Translations under genes and position numbers: made by a program
The notes under the pieces: generated by a model
Database searches by the model: none
The model's input: only the letters and a program-made list of their open reading frames with translations
Told to the model about the DNA's origin: nothing
Part shown: piece by piece, positions 35,785 to 42,943 of the stretch
Layout of the letters: each line of letters begins with the position of its first letter
Numbering within the stretch: position 1 is the first letter of the stretch
NCBI RefSeq assembly: GCF_001885945.1
Contig: NZ_JXKQ01000013.1
Coordinates: 1 to 42,943 of the forward strand
Length of the DNA stretch: 42,943 nucleotides
Origin: Enterococcus hermanniensis
GTDB lineage: Bacteria; Bacillota; Bacilli; Lactobacillales; Enterococcaceae
Direction: 5' to 3'

Positions 35785-37569
35785 ATGAAAAAAACTAAGA
35801 TCGTTAGTACATTAGGACCAGCCAGTAATACTGTTGAAACAATTTCTCAATTAATCGAAGCTGGTGCTAACGTCTTCCGTTTCAACTTCTCTCACGGAGA
35901 CCATGAAGAACAATCAACTCGTATGCAAATGGTTCGTGAAGCAGTAGAAAAAACTGGTAAAGACGTTGGTATTCTTTTAGATACAAAGGGTGCTGAAATC
36001 CGTACTACTGTTCAAAATACTACTGAAGCTGACTACGGTCGTGCTGGATATATCGAATTCAACGTAGGCGACAAAACTCGTATCTCAATGGATCCTGAAC
36101 ATAAAGGAACAAAAGAAAAAATCGCTGTAACTTACCCAGGTCTATTCGATGATGCGCACATCGGCGGACACATCTTATTCGATGATGGTCTTATCGACAT
36201 GGAAATCGTTGAAAAAGACGATGCTAACCGTGAATTGATCATGTTAGTTAAAAATGCTGGTATGTTAGGTTCTCGTAAAGGTGTTAATGCACCTGGTATC
36301 TCAATCAACTTACCTGGTATCACTGAAAAAGATGCTGACGATATCCGTTTTGGTTTAGATAACGACATCAACTTTATCGCTGCAAGTTTTGTACGTAAAG
36401 CACAAGACGTTCTAGATATTCGTGAAATCTTAGAAGAAAAGAACATGACTCATGTTCAAATCTTCCCTAAAATCGAATCTCAAGAAGGTATCGATAATAT
36501 CGATGAAATCATCAAAGTTTCTGATGGTATCATGATTGCTCGTGGTGATATGGGTGTTGAAATCGCTCCTGAACTAGTACCTATGGTTCAAAAACGTATC
36601 ATCAAAAAATGTAACTTTGCTGGTAAACCAGTTATCACAGCTACTCAAATGTTAGAATCAATGCAAGAAAATCCACGTCCAACACGTGCAGAAGCATCTG
36701 ACGTTGCCAATGCTGTATTTGATGGCACTGATGCTACAATGCTTTCTGGTGAATCTGCAAATGGTAAATACCCAGTTGAAGCTGTTGGCACAATGGCTCG
36801 TATTGATATGGAAGCTGAAGCTGCATTGAACGAATTAGGTTCATTCCAAATCAACGAATTCGACAAAACAAATGTAACTGAAACAATCGGTTTATCTGTA
36901 GCTCGTGCTGCTAAAAACTTAGGTGTTAAAACAATCGTTGCTGCTACTGAATCAGGCCACACTGCACGTATGATCTCTAAATACCGTCCAGATGCTGATA
37001 TCTTAGCTGTAACATTTGACGAACATACAAAACGTAGCTTAATGGTTAACTGGGGCGTATACCCAACAGTTGCTGAAAAACCTTCAACAACTGATGAAAT
37101 GTTCGACTTAGCTGCTCAAAAAGCTGTAGAATTAGGTTTCGCTAAAGAAGGCGACTTGATCCTAATCACTGCTGGTGTACCAGTTGGTGAACGTGGAACT
37201 ACAAATGTTATGAAAGTTCAAATGATCGGTTCTAAATTATTAGAAGCTCAAGGAATCGGCGAATCTTCAGTCGTTGCACATGCAGTTGTTGCAAGCTCAG
37301 CTGAAGAAGCAATCAAAAAAGCTCAAGATGGTATGGTTCTAGTTGTTCCAACAACTGACAAAGAATATATGCCTGCAATCGAAAAAGCTGCTGCTTTGAT
37401 CGTTGAAGAAGGTGGATTAACTTCACACGCTGCTGTTGTTGGTATCGCTCAAGATATCCCAGTAATCGTTGGAGCAAAAGACGCAACTTCAACTGTTGTT
37501 GATGGCGAATTAGTGACTGTCGACTCTCGTCGTGGCATTGTTTACCGTGGACAAACAACAGCTATCTAA
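35785..37569 (+). CDS. pyk: Pyruvate kinase with C-terminal PEP-utiliser-like domain
   Basis: A 594-aa enzyme converting PEP and ADP to pyruvate and ATP. The core (about 1-475) has FRFNFSHGDHEE (substrate Arg), LLDTKGAEIRT, the signature IFPKIESQEGIDNIDEII with the catalytic Lys, RGDMGVEIAPE (metal ligands) and ITATQMLESM. The extra C-terminal domain (about 505-590) resembles the phosphohistidine domain of PEP-utilising enzymes: EEGGLTSHAAVVGIAQDIPVIVG. This extended form is standard in bacilli and enterococci. ATG 35785 follows GGAGCG. It is second in the pfkA-pyk operon and is followed by a terminator. Confidence 0.98.
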   Translation: MKKTKIVSTLGPASNTVETISQLIEAGANVFRFNFSHGDHEEQSTRMQMVREAVEKTGKDVGILLDTKGAEIRTTVQNTTEADYGRAGYIEFNVGDKTRISMDPEHKGTKEKIAVTYPGLFDDAHIGGHILFDDGLIDMEIVEKDDANRELIMLVKNAGMLGSRKGVNAPGISINLPGITEKDADDIRFGLDNDINFIAASFVRKAQDVLDIREILEEKNMTHVQIFPKIESQEGIDNIDEIIKVSDGIMIARGDMGVEIAPELVPMVQKRIIKKCNFAGKPVITATQMLESMQENPRPTRAEASDVANAVFDGTDATMLSGESANGKYPVEAVGTMARIDMEAEAALNELGSFQINEFDKTNVTETIGLSVARAAKNLGVKTIVAATESGHTARMISKYRPDADILAVTFDEHTKRSLMVNWGVYPTVAEKPSTTDEMFDLAAQKAVELGFAKEGDLILITAGVPVGERGTTNVMKVQMIGSKLLEAQGIGESSVVAHAVVASSAEEAIKKAQDGMVLVVPTTDKEYMPAIEKAAALIVEEGGLTSHAAVVGIAQDIPVIVGAKDATSTVVDGELVTVDSRRGIVYRGQTTAI

Positions 37570-37586
37570 ATCATAGACTGTTGCGA

Positions 37587-37616
37587 AGCGGACCAATTTA
37601 TTGGTTCGCTTTTTTT
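37587..37616 (+). terminator. pfkA-pyk terminator
   Basis: AGCGGACCAA-TTTA-TTGGTTCGCT (one G-T pair) followed by six T. Confidence 0.9.
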
Positions 37617-37686
37617 ATGGGTATTTAAGCTAAATAAAATAGATAAATGCAGACGAGCGTTTTTTATAGGTGTCAAGAAAATTTCA

Positions 37687-37715
37687 TTGACAAAGGTTTT
37701 TTACACCTGTATAAT
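37687..37715 (+). promoter_or_regulatory. Perfect consensus sigma-A promoter of the yceD-rpmF operon
   Basis: TTGACA (37687-37692), exactly 17 bases, TATAAT (37710-37715), 28 bases before the ATG. All 12 consensus positions match. Confidence 0.92.
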
Positions 37716-37743
37716 AGCGATTGTTGCTTAGAGGTGATGAATA

Positions 37744-38295
37744 ATGAAATGGTCGATTGGCGAATTACGCCGCTATAAAGAAGAAGCATTAAATTTTTCA
37801 GAAACGATTGATGTAAATGAAACGTTAACTCGTCGTGATAATGAAGTTTTAGCAGTAGCACCTGTTGCTGTTGAAGGCATCTTGTCCGTTGGGAAAAATG
37901 AATACATTTTACATTACCGTTTGAAAACTGTTGTAACTGTTCCTTCAGCACGTTCCTTGGAACCAGTTGATCTACCACTTGATCTATCAGTAGATGAAGT
38001 ATTCATGACACGGGAGCAATGGTCTTCTCTAGAAGATGAGCGAGACGAAGAGATCCTTGTCATAGACAATGATACGATCGACTTAACAGATTCTATCGAA
38101 GATAACATATTATTAGCAATTCCGATGCAAGTGTTTTCTGAAGAAGAACTTCAATCAAAAGACTTACCAAAAGGCAACGATTGGGTAGTTGTGAGTGAAG
38201 AAGAATATTTGCAGAAAAAGGAATCTGCTGAAACAATTGATCCTCGTCTTGCAAAATTGTCTGAATTGTTCAATGAATCAGAGGATAACGAGTAA
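37744..38295 (+). CDS. YceD family protein (DUF177), 23S rRNA accumulation factor
   Basis: A 183-aa acidic protein of the DUF177/YceD family, linked in bacteria and plants to accumulation of 23S rRNA and always found beside rpmF. The N-terminal MKWSIGELRRY and the central EGILSVGKNEYILHYRLKTVVTVPSARSLEPVDLPLDL segment are characteristic, although many homologues have Cys here (CxR.C). The C-terminal part is very acidic, with PRLAKLSELFNE at the end, the usual DPRLAKL motif. ATG 37744 follows AGAGGTGATG. It is cotranscribed with rpmF 58 bases downstream. Confidence 0.92.
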   Translation: MKWSIGELRRYKEEALNFSETIDVNETLTRRDNEVLAVAPVAVEGILSVGKNEYILHYRLKTVVTVPSARSLEPVDLPLDLSVDEVFMTREQWSSLEDERDEEILVIDNDTIDLTDSIEDNILLAIPMQVFSEEELQSKDLPKGNDWVVVSEEEYLQKKESAETIDPRLAKLSELFNESEDNE

Positions 38296-38302
38296 GATTG
38301 GA

Positions 38303-38335
38303 ATAAAATGTATCAGTAATGATACTTCATTTTAT
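38303..38335 (+). promoter_or_regulatory. Hairpin abutting the rpmF ribosome-binding site
   Basis: ATAAAATG-TATCA, GTAA loop, TGATA, three-base bulge CTT, CATTTTAT: 13 base pairs in all. The helix ends one base before the AAGGAGG of rpmF. There is no U-run, so it is not a terminator. It could be an mRNA processing/stability element or a binding site for translational control. Confidence 0.5.
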
Positions 38336-38353
38336 AAGGAGGTGTAACACCCA

Positions 38354-38533
38354 ATGGCAGTACCAGCTAGAAAAACATCAAAAGCTAAAAAGAACAAACG
38401 TCGTACTCACTACAAATTAACCATCAAAGGATTAAACGAATGTCCTAACTGTGGCGAAATGAAGAAGAGCCATCACGTATGTGGCAACTGTGGCTACTAC
38501 GATGGAAAAGATGTTATGTCTAAAGAAGCATAA
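38354..38533 (+). CDS. rpmF: 50S ribosomal protein L32 (zinc-ribbon form)
   Basis: A 59-aa protein that begins [20 protein letters not shown] and has two Cys pairs, CPNCG (30-34) and CGNCG (43-47). It is therefore the zinc-binding version of L32 rather than the Cys-less version. It binds 23S rRNA near the peptidyl-transferase region. ATG 38354 lies after AAGGAGGTGT (38336-38345). It is too short for a 60-codon ORF cut-off but is unmistakable. It is second in the yceD-rpmF operon, and a terminator follows after about 20 bases. Confidence 0.98.
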   Translation: MAVPARKTSKAKKNKRRTHYKLTIKGLNECPNCGEMKKSHHVCGNCGYYDGKDVMSKEA

Positions 38534-38554
38534 GCACTTTTTAATAGAGAAGCT

Positions 38555-38593
38555 AAAACCTCAAGACTAACCATGGAGTCTTGAGGTTTTTTT
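38555..38593 (+). terminator. rpmF terminator
   Basis: AAAACCTCAAGACT/AGTCTTGAGGTTTT, a 14-bp perfect stem with an 8-base loop, then more T. Confidence 0.93.
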
Positions 38594-38635
38594 CTTAGAA
38601 AAAACACAATTCATTTTCCATTCTTACTTTCTTAG

Positions 38636-38641
38636 GATATA
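38636..38641 (+). promoter_or_regulatory. gnd promoter (-10)
   Basis: TATAAT, with a weak -35 TTTCCA 17 bases upstream. The leader to gnd is long (about 185 bases). It contains no terminator-like or riboswitch structure that I can see. Confidence 0.45.
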
Positions 38642-38826
38642 ATGAGAAAGGTAAATATATCATGCATTCTAAAGATCTTTTGCATAACAGCGACGGATCA
38701 AGAAATTGTTTCTTTGTCTATTTATTGGATGAAGAGATATGCATAATAGAATAGTACATGTAAAGTAGATGAGGTTGCTTTTAGACGAAAAGGCAATCGC
38801 TATTTACTTGAAATAGGAGGATTCTT

Positions 38827-40248
38827 ATGTCAAAACAACAATTCGGTGTCGTAGGTATGGCAGTAATGGGGAAAAATCTAGCCCTAAATATTGAAAGCTG
38901 TGGATATTCTGTAGCCTTGTATAATAGAACAGGTTCAAAAACAGAAGCAATAGTCGCTGAACATCCTGAACGTAACTTGAAAGCAACTTTTTCAATTGAA
39001 GAGTTTGTTCAAGCAATTGAAACACCTCGTCGTATTATGTTGATGGTCCAAGCTGGCCCAGCGACTGATGCAACGATCCAATCATTGTTACCTCATCTAG
39101 ATAAAGGGGATGTTTTAATCGATGGTGGGAATACATTCTTTAAAGACACGATCCGTCGTAACGAGCAATTAGCTAACTCAGGCATCAACTTTATTGGGAC
39201 TGGTGTTTCAGGTGGCGAAAAGGGCGCATTAGAAGGTCCTTCAATGATGCCTGGTGGTCAAAAAGAAGCCTATGATCTAGTTGCACCAATTTTTGAACAA
39301 ATTGCTGCTAAAGCTGAAGATGGCGAACCATGTGTAACTTATATCGGAGCAAATGGAGCGGGACACTATGTGAAAATGGTCCATAACGGTATCGAATATG
39401 GAGATATGCAATTAATCGCTGAATCCTATGATTTAATGCATCGTTTATTAGGCCTTTCTGTCGACGAAATGGCTGAAGTATTTGCTGAGTGGAATAAAGG
39501 CGAGTTAGATAGTTACCTGATTGAAATCACTGCAGATATTTTAACGCGTAAAGATGATGAAGGAACGGATCATGCGATCGTTGATGTAATCAAAGATGCT
39601 GCTGGTAATAAAGGAACAGGTAAATGGACTTCTCAAAGTGCATTAGATTTGGGTGTCCCACTACCATTGATTACTGAATCAGTTTTTGCCCGCTTTATCT
39701 CAGCTTATAAAGAAGAACGTGTCGCAGCAAGTAAAGTACTTACAGGGCCAGCGCCTTATAAATATGATGGCGACAAAAAAGAATTAATCGAAAAAATTCG
39801 TGAAGCTCTTTATTTCAGTAAAATCATGAGTTATGCTCAAGGATTCTCTGAATTACGTGCTGCTTCAAAAGAATTTGGTTGGTCATTACCATTTGGCGAA
39901 ATTGCTAAAATTTGGCGAGCTGGTTGTATTATCCGTGCAGGTTTCTTACAAAAGATTACAGATGCATACGAAAAAGATCCAGATTTAGCAAACTTGATGT
40001 TAGATAGCTACTTCCAAGAAGTGACAGCTAAGTATCAACAAGCTGTACGTGAAGTAGTAGCAATTGCTGTTCAAGCAGGGGTTCCTGTACCAACATTCTC
40101 ATCTGCTATTACTTATTATGATTCTTATCGTGCAGAACGTTTACCAGCAAACTTGATTCAAGCACAAAGAGATTACTTCGGTGCACATACGTATGAACGC
40201 ACGGATAAAGAAGGAACATATCATTACAGCTGGTATGACGAAGAATAA
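38827..40248 (+). CDS. gnd: 6-phosphogluconate dehydrogenase (decarboxylating)
   Basis: An NADP-dependent enzyme of the oxidative pentose phosphate pathway, converting 6-phosphogluconate to ribulose-5-phosphate and CO2. Length 473 aa. The Rossmann start is [18 protein letters not shown] (about 6-23). The substrate motif is [21 protein letters not shown] (about 127-147; first 20 residues are the core). The catalytic Lys is in [17 protein letters not shown] (about 182-198). The C-terminal tail [18 protein letters not shown] is the dimer-reaching peptide. ATG 38827 follows AGGAGGA. It is followed by the EtaRS-like two-component pair after 107 bases, an arrangement I recall from E. faecalis. Confidence 0.97.
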   Translation: MSKQQFGVVGMAVMGKNLALNIESCGYSVALYNRTGSKTEAIVAEHPERNLKATFSIEEFVQAIETPRRIMLMVQAGPATDATIQSLLPHLDKGDVLIDGGNTFFKDTIRRNEQLANSGINFIGTGVSGGEKGALEGPSMMPGGQKEAYDLVAPIFEQIAAKAEDGEPCVTYIGANGAGHYVKMVHNGIEYGDMQLIAESYDLMHRLLGLSVDEMAEVFAEWNKGELDSYLIEITADILTRKDDEGTDHAIVDVIKDAAGNKGTGKWTSQSALDLGVPLPLITESVFARFISAYKEERVAASKVLTGPAPYKYDGDKKELIEKIREALYFSKIMSYAQGFSELRAASKEFGWSLPFGEIAKIWRAGCIIRAGFLQKITDAYEKDPDLANLMLDSYFQEVTAKYQQAVREVVAIAVQAGVPVPTFSSAITYYDSYRAERLPANLIQAQRDYFGAHTYERTDKEGTYHYSWYDEE

Positions 40249-40355
40249 AAATGTTAATTATAATAGGTCTATACAATTAAATGTAGCTTTTTAATGTTTT
40301 TAGCCCTATAATAATATAGGTTTAATGAAATTTAACCAGGAAAGGAACTAAAAAA

Positions 40356-41042
40356 ATGAGTAATATTCTGATCATTGAAGATGAGAAAAACTTAGCTCGT
40401 TTCGTCGAATTAGAATTGAAACATGAAGGCTATGATACTGAAGTTCATTATAACGGCAGAACCGGACTTGAAGCAGCACTTGAAAGCGATTGGGATGCCA
40501 TCTTATTAGACTTGATGTTACCTGAATTGAACGGGTTAGAAGTTTGTCGTCGTGTTCGTCAAGTGAAAAATACACCAATTATCATGATGACAGCACGTGA
40601 TTCTGTGATCGATCGTGTTTCAGGGTTGGATCATGGTGCTGATGATTATATCGTCAAACCATTTGCTATCGAAGAATTATTAGCTCGTTTACGTGCCTTG
40701 CTTCGCCGAATTGATATTGAAGGCGATAAAAACGTTGCAAAACAAACAACGATTACTTACCGCGACTTAACGATCGAAAAAGAAAACCGTGTTGTTCGTC
40801 GTGGCAATGAAATCATCGAATTAACAAAACGTGAATATGAATTACTATTGACCCTTATGGAAAATGTAAACGTCGTGTTAGCGCGTGATGTTTTACTAAA
40901 TAAAGTATGGGGTTATGAAACTGAAGTAGAAACAAACGTAGTAGATGTATATATCCGTTACTTGCGTAATAAAATCGATGTGCCTGGCGAAGACAGCTAT
41001 ATTCAAACTGTTCGTGGTACTGGGTACGTTATGCGCTCATGA
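40356..41042 (+). CDS. etaR: OmpR-family response regulator, LisR/EtaR-like
   Basis: A 228-aa regulator. The receiver has the acidic pocket E8/D9/E10 (IIEDEKN), the phospho-acceptor D52 in [11 protein letters not shown], and the Lys in DDYIVKPF. The C-terminal winged helix (about 135-225) ends [10 protein letters not shown]. It resembles LisR/CsrR/ArlR regulators. With gnd directly upstream it matches EtaR of E. faecalis, linked to virulence and stress tolerance; the symbol rests on synteny and family resemblance. ATG 40356 follows AGGAAAGGA. A TATAAT near 40307 is the probable -10. It overlaps the kinase by four bases. Confidence 0.88.
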   Translation: MSNILIIEDEKNLARFVELELKHEGYDTEVHYNGRTGLEAALESDWDAILLDLMLPELNGLEVCRRVRQVKNTPIIMMTARDSVIDRVSGLDHGADDYIVKPFAIEELLARLRALLRRIDIEGDKNVAKQTTITYRDLTIEKENRVVRRGNEIIELTKREYELLLTLMENVNVVLARDVLLNKVWGYETEVETNVVDVYIRYLRNKIDVPGEDSYIQTVRGTGYVMRS

Positions 41043-42544
41043 GAAAATTCATAAAGAAACAAAGAGAACTGAAAGGGCCCTCGCTTACCATTAAGTGGGC
41101 CTTTACAAGTTCTTTCTTTATATTCGTAGTATTTACTATCTTTGCAGTTATTACGTATAAGTCTTCAGTGAATTTAATCGTAACGAAAGAAAGAAAAAAT
41201 GTTGAGCGGACGATTTCTGAGGTGACTTCCCGTTTGTCGAATGCCGATGAAGAATTAACATTAGTGAATACGTATCGAACATTGACTGAGTCTACGGGTC
41301 AGGAGAGTGCATTGTATGATCAAAATATGACACTCGAAGGGAATATGATGCGGATTGACGATTTTATTTCAGAATTAGGTCAACGTCCTCTTTCACTAGA
41401 TATTTACAATTTGGATAAAAAATTGATATTTAAGACCCAAAATGAATATCAACCCTTGATCCAGACGAAACATAAAAGCCCTACGATAGTTACTGTAGAT
41501 GAGAAAAGTGGTTTTTTATCAGTTGAGCCAATCTATTCTAAAAAAACGAGAGAAAAAATAGGGTATGCTCAAATTTTTTACGAACTATCTGATTTTTATG
41601 AAATGCGTAGTAGGTTATTGCTAACATTAATCATTTTAGAAATTGTTTCTCTGTTGTTAAGTAGCTTTTTAGGCTTTATCTTGTCTTCGTACTTTTTGAA
41701 ACCAGTTAAAGTACTGCGAGATACGATGGAAATCATCCGAAAAGATCCTCAGGCGGAAGTTCATGTACCCGAAATTACAACGAATGACGAGTTATCAGAT
41801 TTAGCAGTCATTTTTAATGATGTTATCGACCGTATAAGAATGTATATTGAACAGCAAGAACAATTTGTTGAAGATGTTTCGCATGAGTTACGAACTCCTG
41901 TAGCAGTCATAGAAGGGCACTTAAACATGTTGAACCGTTGGGGGAAAGATGATCCAGAAATTTTAGACGAATCGATCCAGGCGAGCTTACAAGAGCTTGT
42001 CCGAATGAAGAGTTTAGTACAAGAAATGCTGGATTTATCGCGCGCAGAACAGGTAGATGTTTATTATGGTAATGAAACTGCGAAGGCTAAGGAAGTAACC
42101 TACCAAGTATTCAATAATTTCAAAATTTTATATCCTGAGTTTACTTTCACTTTGGACGATGACCTCGATAGTGAAAAGACACTAAAAATCTATCGAAATC
42201 ACTTAGAACAAATTTTGATCATTATTTTAGATAATGCAGTAAAATATTCTACAGATAGAAAAGAAGTTCATATTTCTGTTTCTTCAACGTTGAATAAATT
42301 TGAAATTGCGATTCAAGATTTTGGTGAAGGGATACCAGATGAAGATATTGATAAAGTCTTCAACCGATTTTATCGTGTAGATAAGGCACGTGCTCGGACA
42401 AAAGGCGGAAATGGTTTAGGTTTATCAATTGCGCATAAACTTTTAGAGAGCTATAAAGGAAATATTTCTGTGGAAAGTGCAGTCGGGAAAGGGACAATCT
42501 TCAGAATTTTTATCCCAATGTTAGAAGAGAAAACAGTTGAGTAA
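41039..42544 (+). CDS. etaS: Sensor histidine kinase, LisK/EtaS-like
   Basis: A 501-aa membrane kinase. Helix 1 is at about 18-40 and an extracellular region of about 150 residues follows, with helix 2 at about 195-220 ([21 protein letters not shown]). HAMP is at about 221-275 with the typical [17 protein letters not shown]. The His box is [20 protein letters not shown]. The ATPase boxes are [30 protein letters not shown] and [13 protein letters not shown]. All catalytic boxes are intact. It is translationally coupled to the regulator (ATGA overlap). Its stop is embedded in the terminator stem. In E. faecalis and Listeria this pair responds to envelope and acid stress; the signal here is inferred only by homology. 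Confidence 0.88.
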   Translation: MRKFIKKQRELKGPSLTIKWAFTSSFFIFVVFTIFAVITYKSSVNLIVTKERKNVERTISEVTSRLSNADEELTLVNTYRTLTESTGQESALYDQNMTLEGNMMRIDDFISELGQRPLSLDIYNLDKKLIFKTQNEYQPLIQTKHKSPTIVTVDEKSGFLSVEPIYSKKTREKIGYAQIFYELSDFYEMRSRLLLTLIILEIVSLLLSSFLGFILSSYFLKPVKVLRDTMEIIRKDPQAEVHVPEITTNDELSDLAVIFNDVIDRIRMYIEQQEQFVEDVSHELRTPVAVIEGHLNMLNRWGKDDPEILDESIQASLQELVRMKSLVQEMLDLSRAEQVDVYYGNETAKAKEVTYQVFNNFKILYPEFTFTLDDDLDSEKTLKIYRNHLEQILIIILDNAVKYSTDRKEVHISVSSTLNKFEIAIQDFGEGIPDEDIDKVFNRFYRVDKARARTKGGNGLGLSIAHKLLESYKGNISVESAVGKGTIFRIFIPMLEEKTVE

Positions 42545-42563
42545 ATTCTCAACTGTTTTTTTA
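42531..42563 (+). terminator. Terminator of the EtaRS-like operon
   Basis: AAACAGTTGAG-TAAATT-CTCAACTGTTT followed by more T. The kinase stop TAA (42542-42544) is in the loop. Confidence 0.9.
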
Positions 42564-42767
42564 TACGAAAATTAAATTTTTTATCTTGGGAAGGTAGCGT
42601 TATTTTTGTTTTAAAATCGAACGTTATTTTAGAGAAACAATTAAACGTTCGAAAAATAAAAAAAGATAAAAAAGATACAAAAAATAGTTGCATTATTGCT
42701 TTAAAATTGCTATATTATTATCTGTTCCCAAGAGAAAAAACATCTCGAAAAAAATTAAAAATAATTG

Positions 42768-42796
42768 TTGACGGATGTTGAAACTTGTGGTATTTT
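42768..42796 (+). promoter_or_regulatory. Tandem promoter P1 of putative rRNA operon
   Basis: TTGACG (42768-42773), 17 bases, TATTTT (42791-42796). Long A/T tracts lie directly upstream. Confidence 0.6.
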
Positions 42797-42864
42797 TATA
42801 AAGTCGCTTGAACAAAAAGAAAAGCTAACTTGTTTTTTTATAAAAAGTTTTTAAATAAAAGCCC

Positions 42865-42893
42865 TTGACTTTTAACTAGAGACCTGATATGAT
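42865..42893 (+). promoter_or_regulatory. Tandem promoter P2 of putative rRNA operon
   Basis: TTGACT (42865-42870), 17 bases, TATGAT (42888-42893), 97 bases after P1. It is followed by an untranslated leader running off the window. Confidence 0.75.
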
Positions 42894-42943
42894 ATAAAAG
42901 TTGCTGAAACAATAAAAAGTGACAAACAATGTAGACCTTTGAA

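Larger units (their letters stand above)
42564..42943. other. AT-rich region leading to a probable rRNA operon
   Basis: About 380 bases without an ORF that has a ribosome-binding site. The first 200 bases are low-complexity AT-rich DNA, possibly an UP-element-like region. The last 180 hold two tandem promoters and the segment GACCTTTGAA at the very end, which resembles the leader found before 16S rRNA in Firmicutes. Confidence 0.6.

Noticed and set aside
36132-36962. Antisense ORFs within pyk
   Set aside because: Shadows caused by strong codon bias in pyk on the opposite strand; no start signals or recognisable domains.

Overview
The window comes from a low-GC Gram-positive coccus, most likely an Enterococcus. 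The evidence is a one-piece tmRNA with an AKNNNNSYALAA tag, strong AGGAGG ribosome-binding sites, AT-rich intergenic DNA with U-tailed terminators, and the gene order dnaE-pfkA-pyk ... rpmF-gnd-LisRK/EtaRS-type two-component system. That order resembles E. faecalis as I remember it. No species call is possible from sequence alone.

Bases 1-20.6 kb are mostly housekeeping chromosome. They hold ssrA (minus strand), an OmpR-type two-component pair, an AzgA-type purine permease, an unidentified four-helix membrane protein and a lipoteichoic acid synthase (ltaS). A COG1092 rRNA methyltransferase follows, in operon with an AroD-like protein whose active site looks degenerate. Then come an orphan lacD, a YbaK/EbsC deacylase overlapping tail to tail with an HI0933-type flavoprotein, gdhA, pgi, a small DUF2187 protein, a membrane-anchored glycerophosphodiesterase, a TVP38/DedA-like protein, the two-gene ThrE-type Thr/Ser exporter, and a TetR regulator.

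Bases 20.6-25.6 kb are the accessory part. A tRNA-Ser(CGA) at 20586-20673 carries a 60-bp 3' segment (20616-20675) that is repeated exactly at 25502-25561. These are attL and attR of an integrated element of about 4.9 kb. Inside is a decayed prophage: the C-terminal stub of a tail-associated metallophosphoesterase, a small membrane/coiled-coil protein, a frameshifted holin, and an amidase endolysin with at least four lesions. No integrase, repressor or packaging gene remains. The only undamaged multi-gene unit is a minus-strand pair with its own extended -10 promoter: a GtrB/CsbB-type polyprenyl-phosphate glycosyltransferase and a GT-C-like polytopic membrane protein. I read this as a lysogenic-conversion (surface glycosylation) cassette kept while the phage decayed. 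It is the most interesting locus in the window.

Bases 25.6-42.9 kb return to chromosome. They hold brnQ, a GNAT acetyltransferase, an unrecognised protein, a Cof-type HAD phosphatase, a PmrA-like MFS exporter, a DUF2929 membrane peptide, dnaE, the glycolytic pair pfkA-pyk, the YceD (DUF177)-rpmF ribosomal operon behind a perfect consensus promoter, gnd, and the EtaRS/LisRK-like two-component system. The last 180 bases carry two tandem sigma-A promoters and a leader resembling an rRNA operon start, so a 16S rRNA gene probably lies just outside the window.

Functionally, central carbon metabolism (pgi, pfkA, pyk, gnd), cell-envelope polymer work (ltaS, the GDPD, the phage glycosyltransferase pair) and envelope-sensing kinases dominate.
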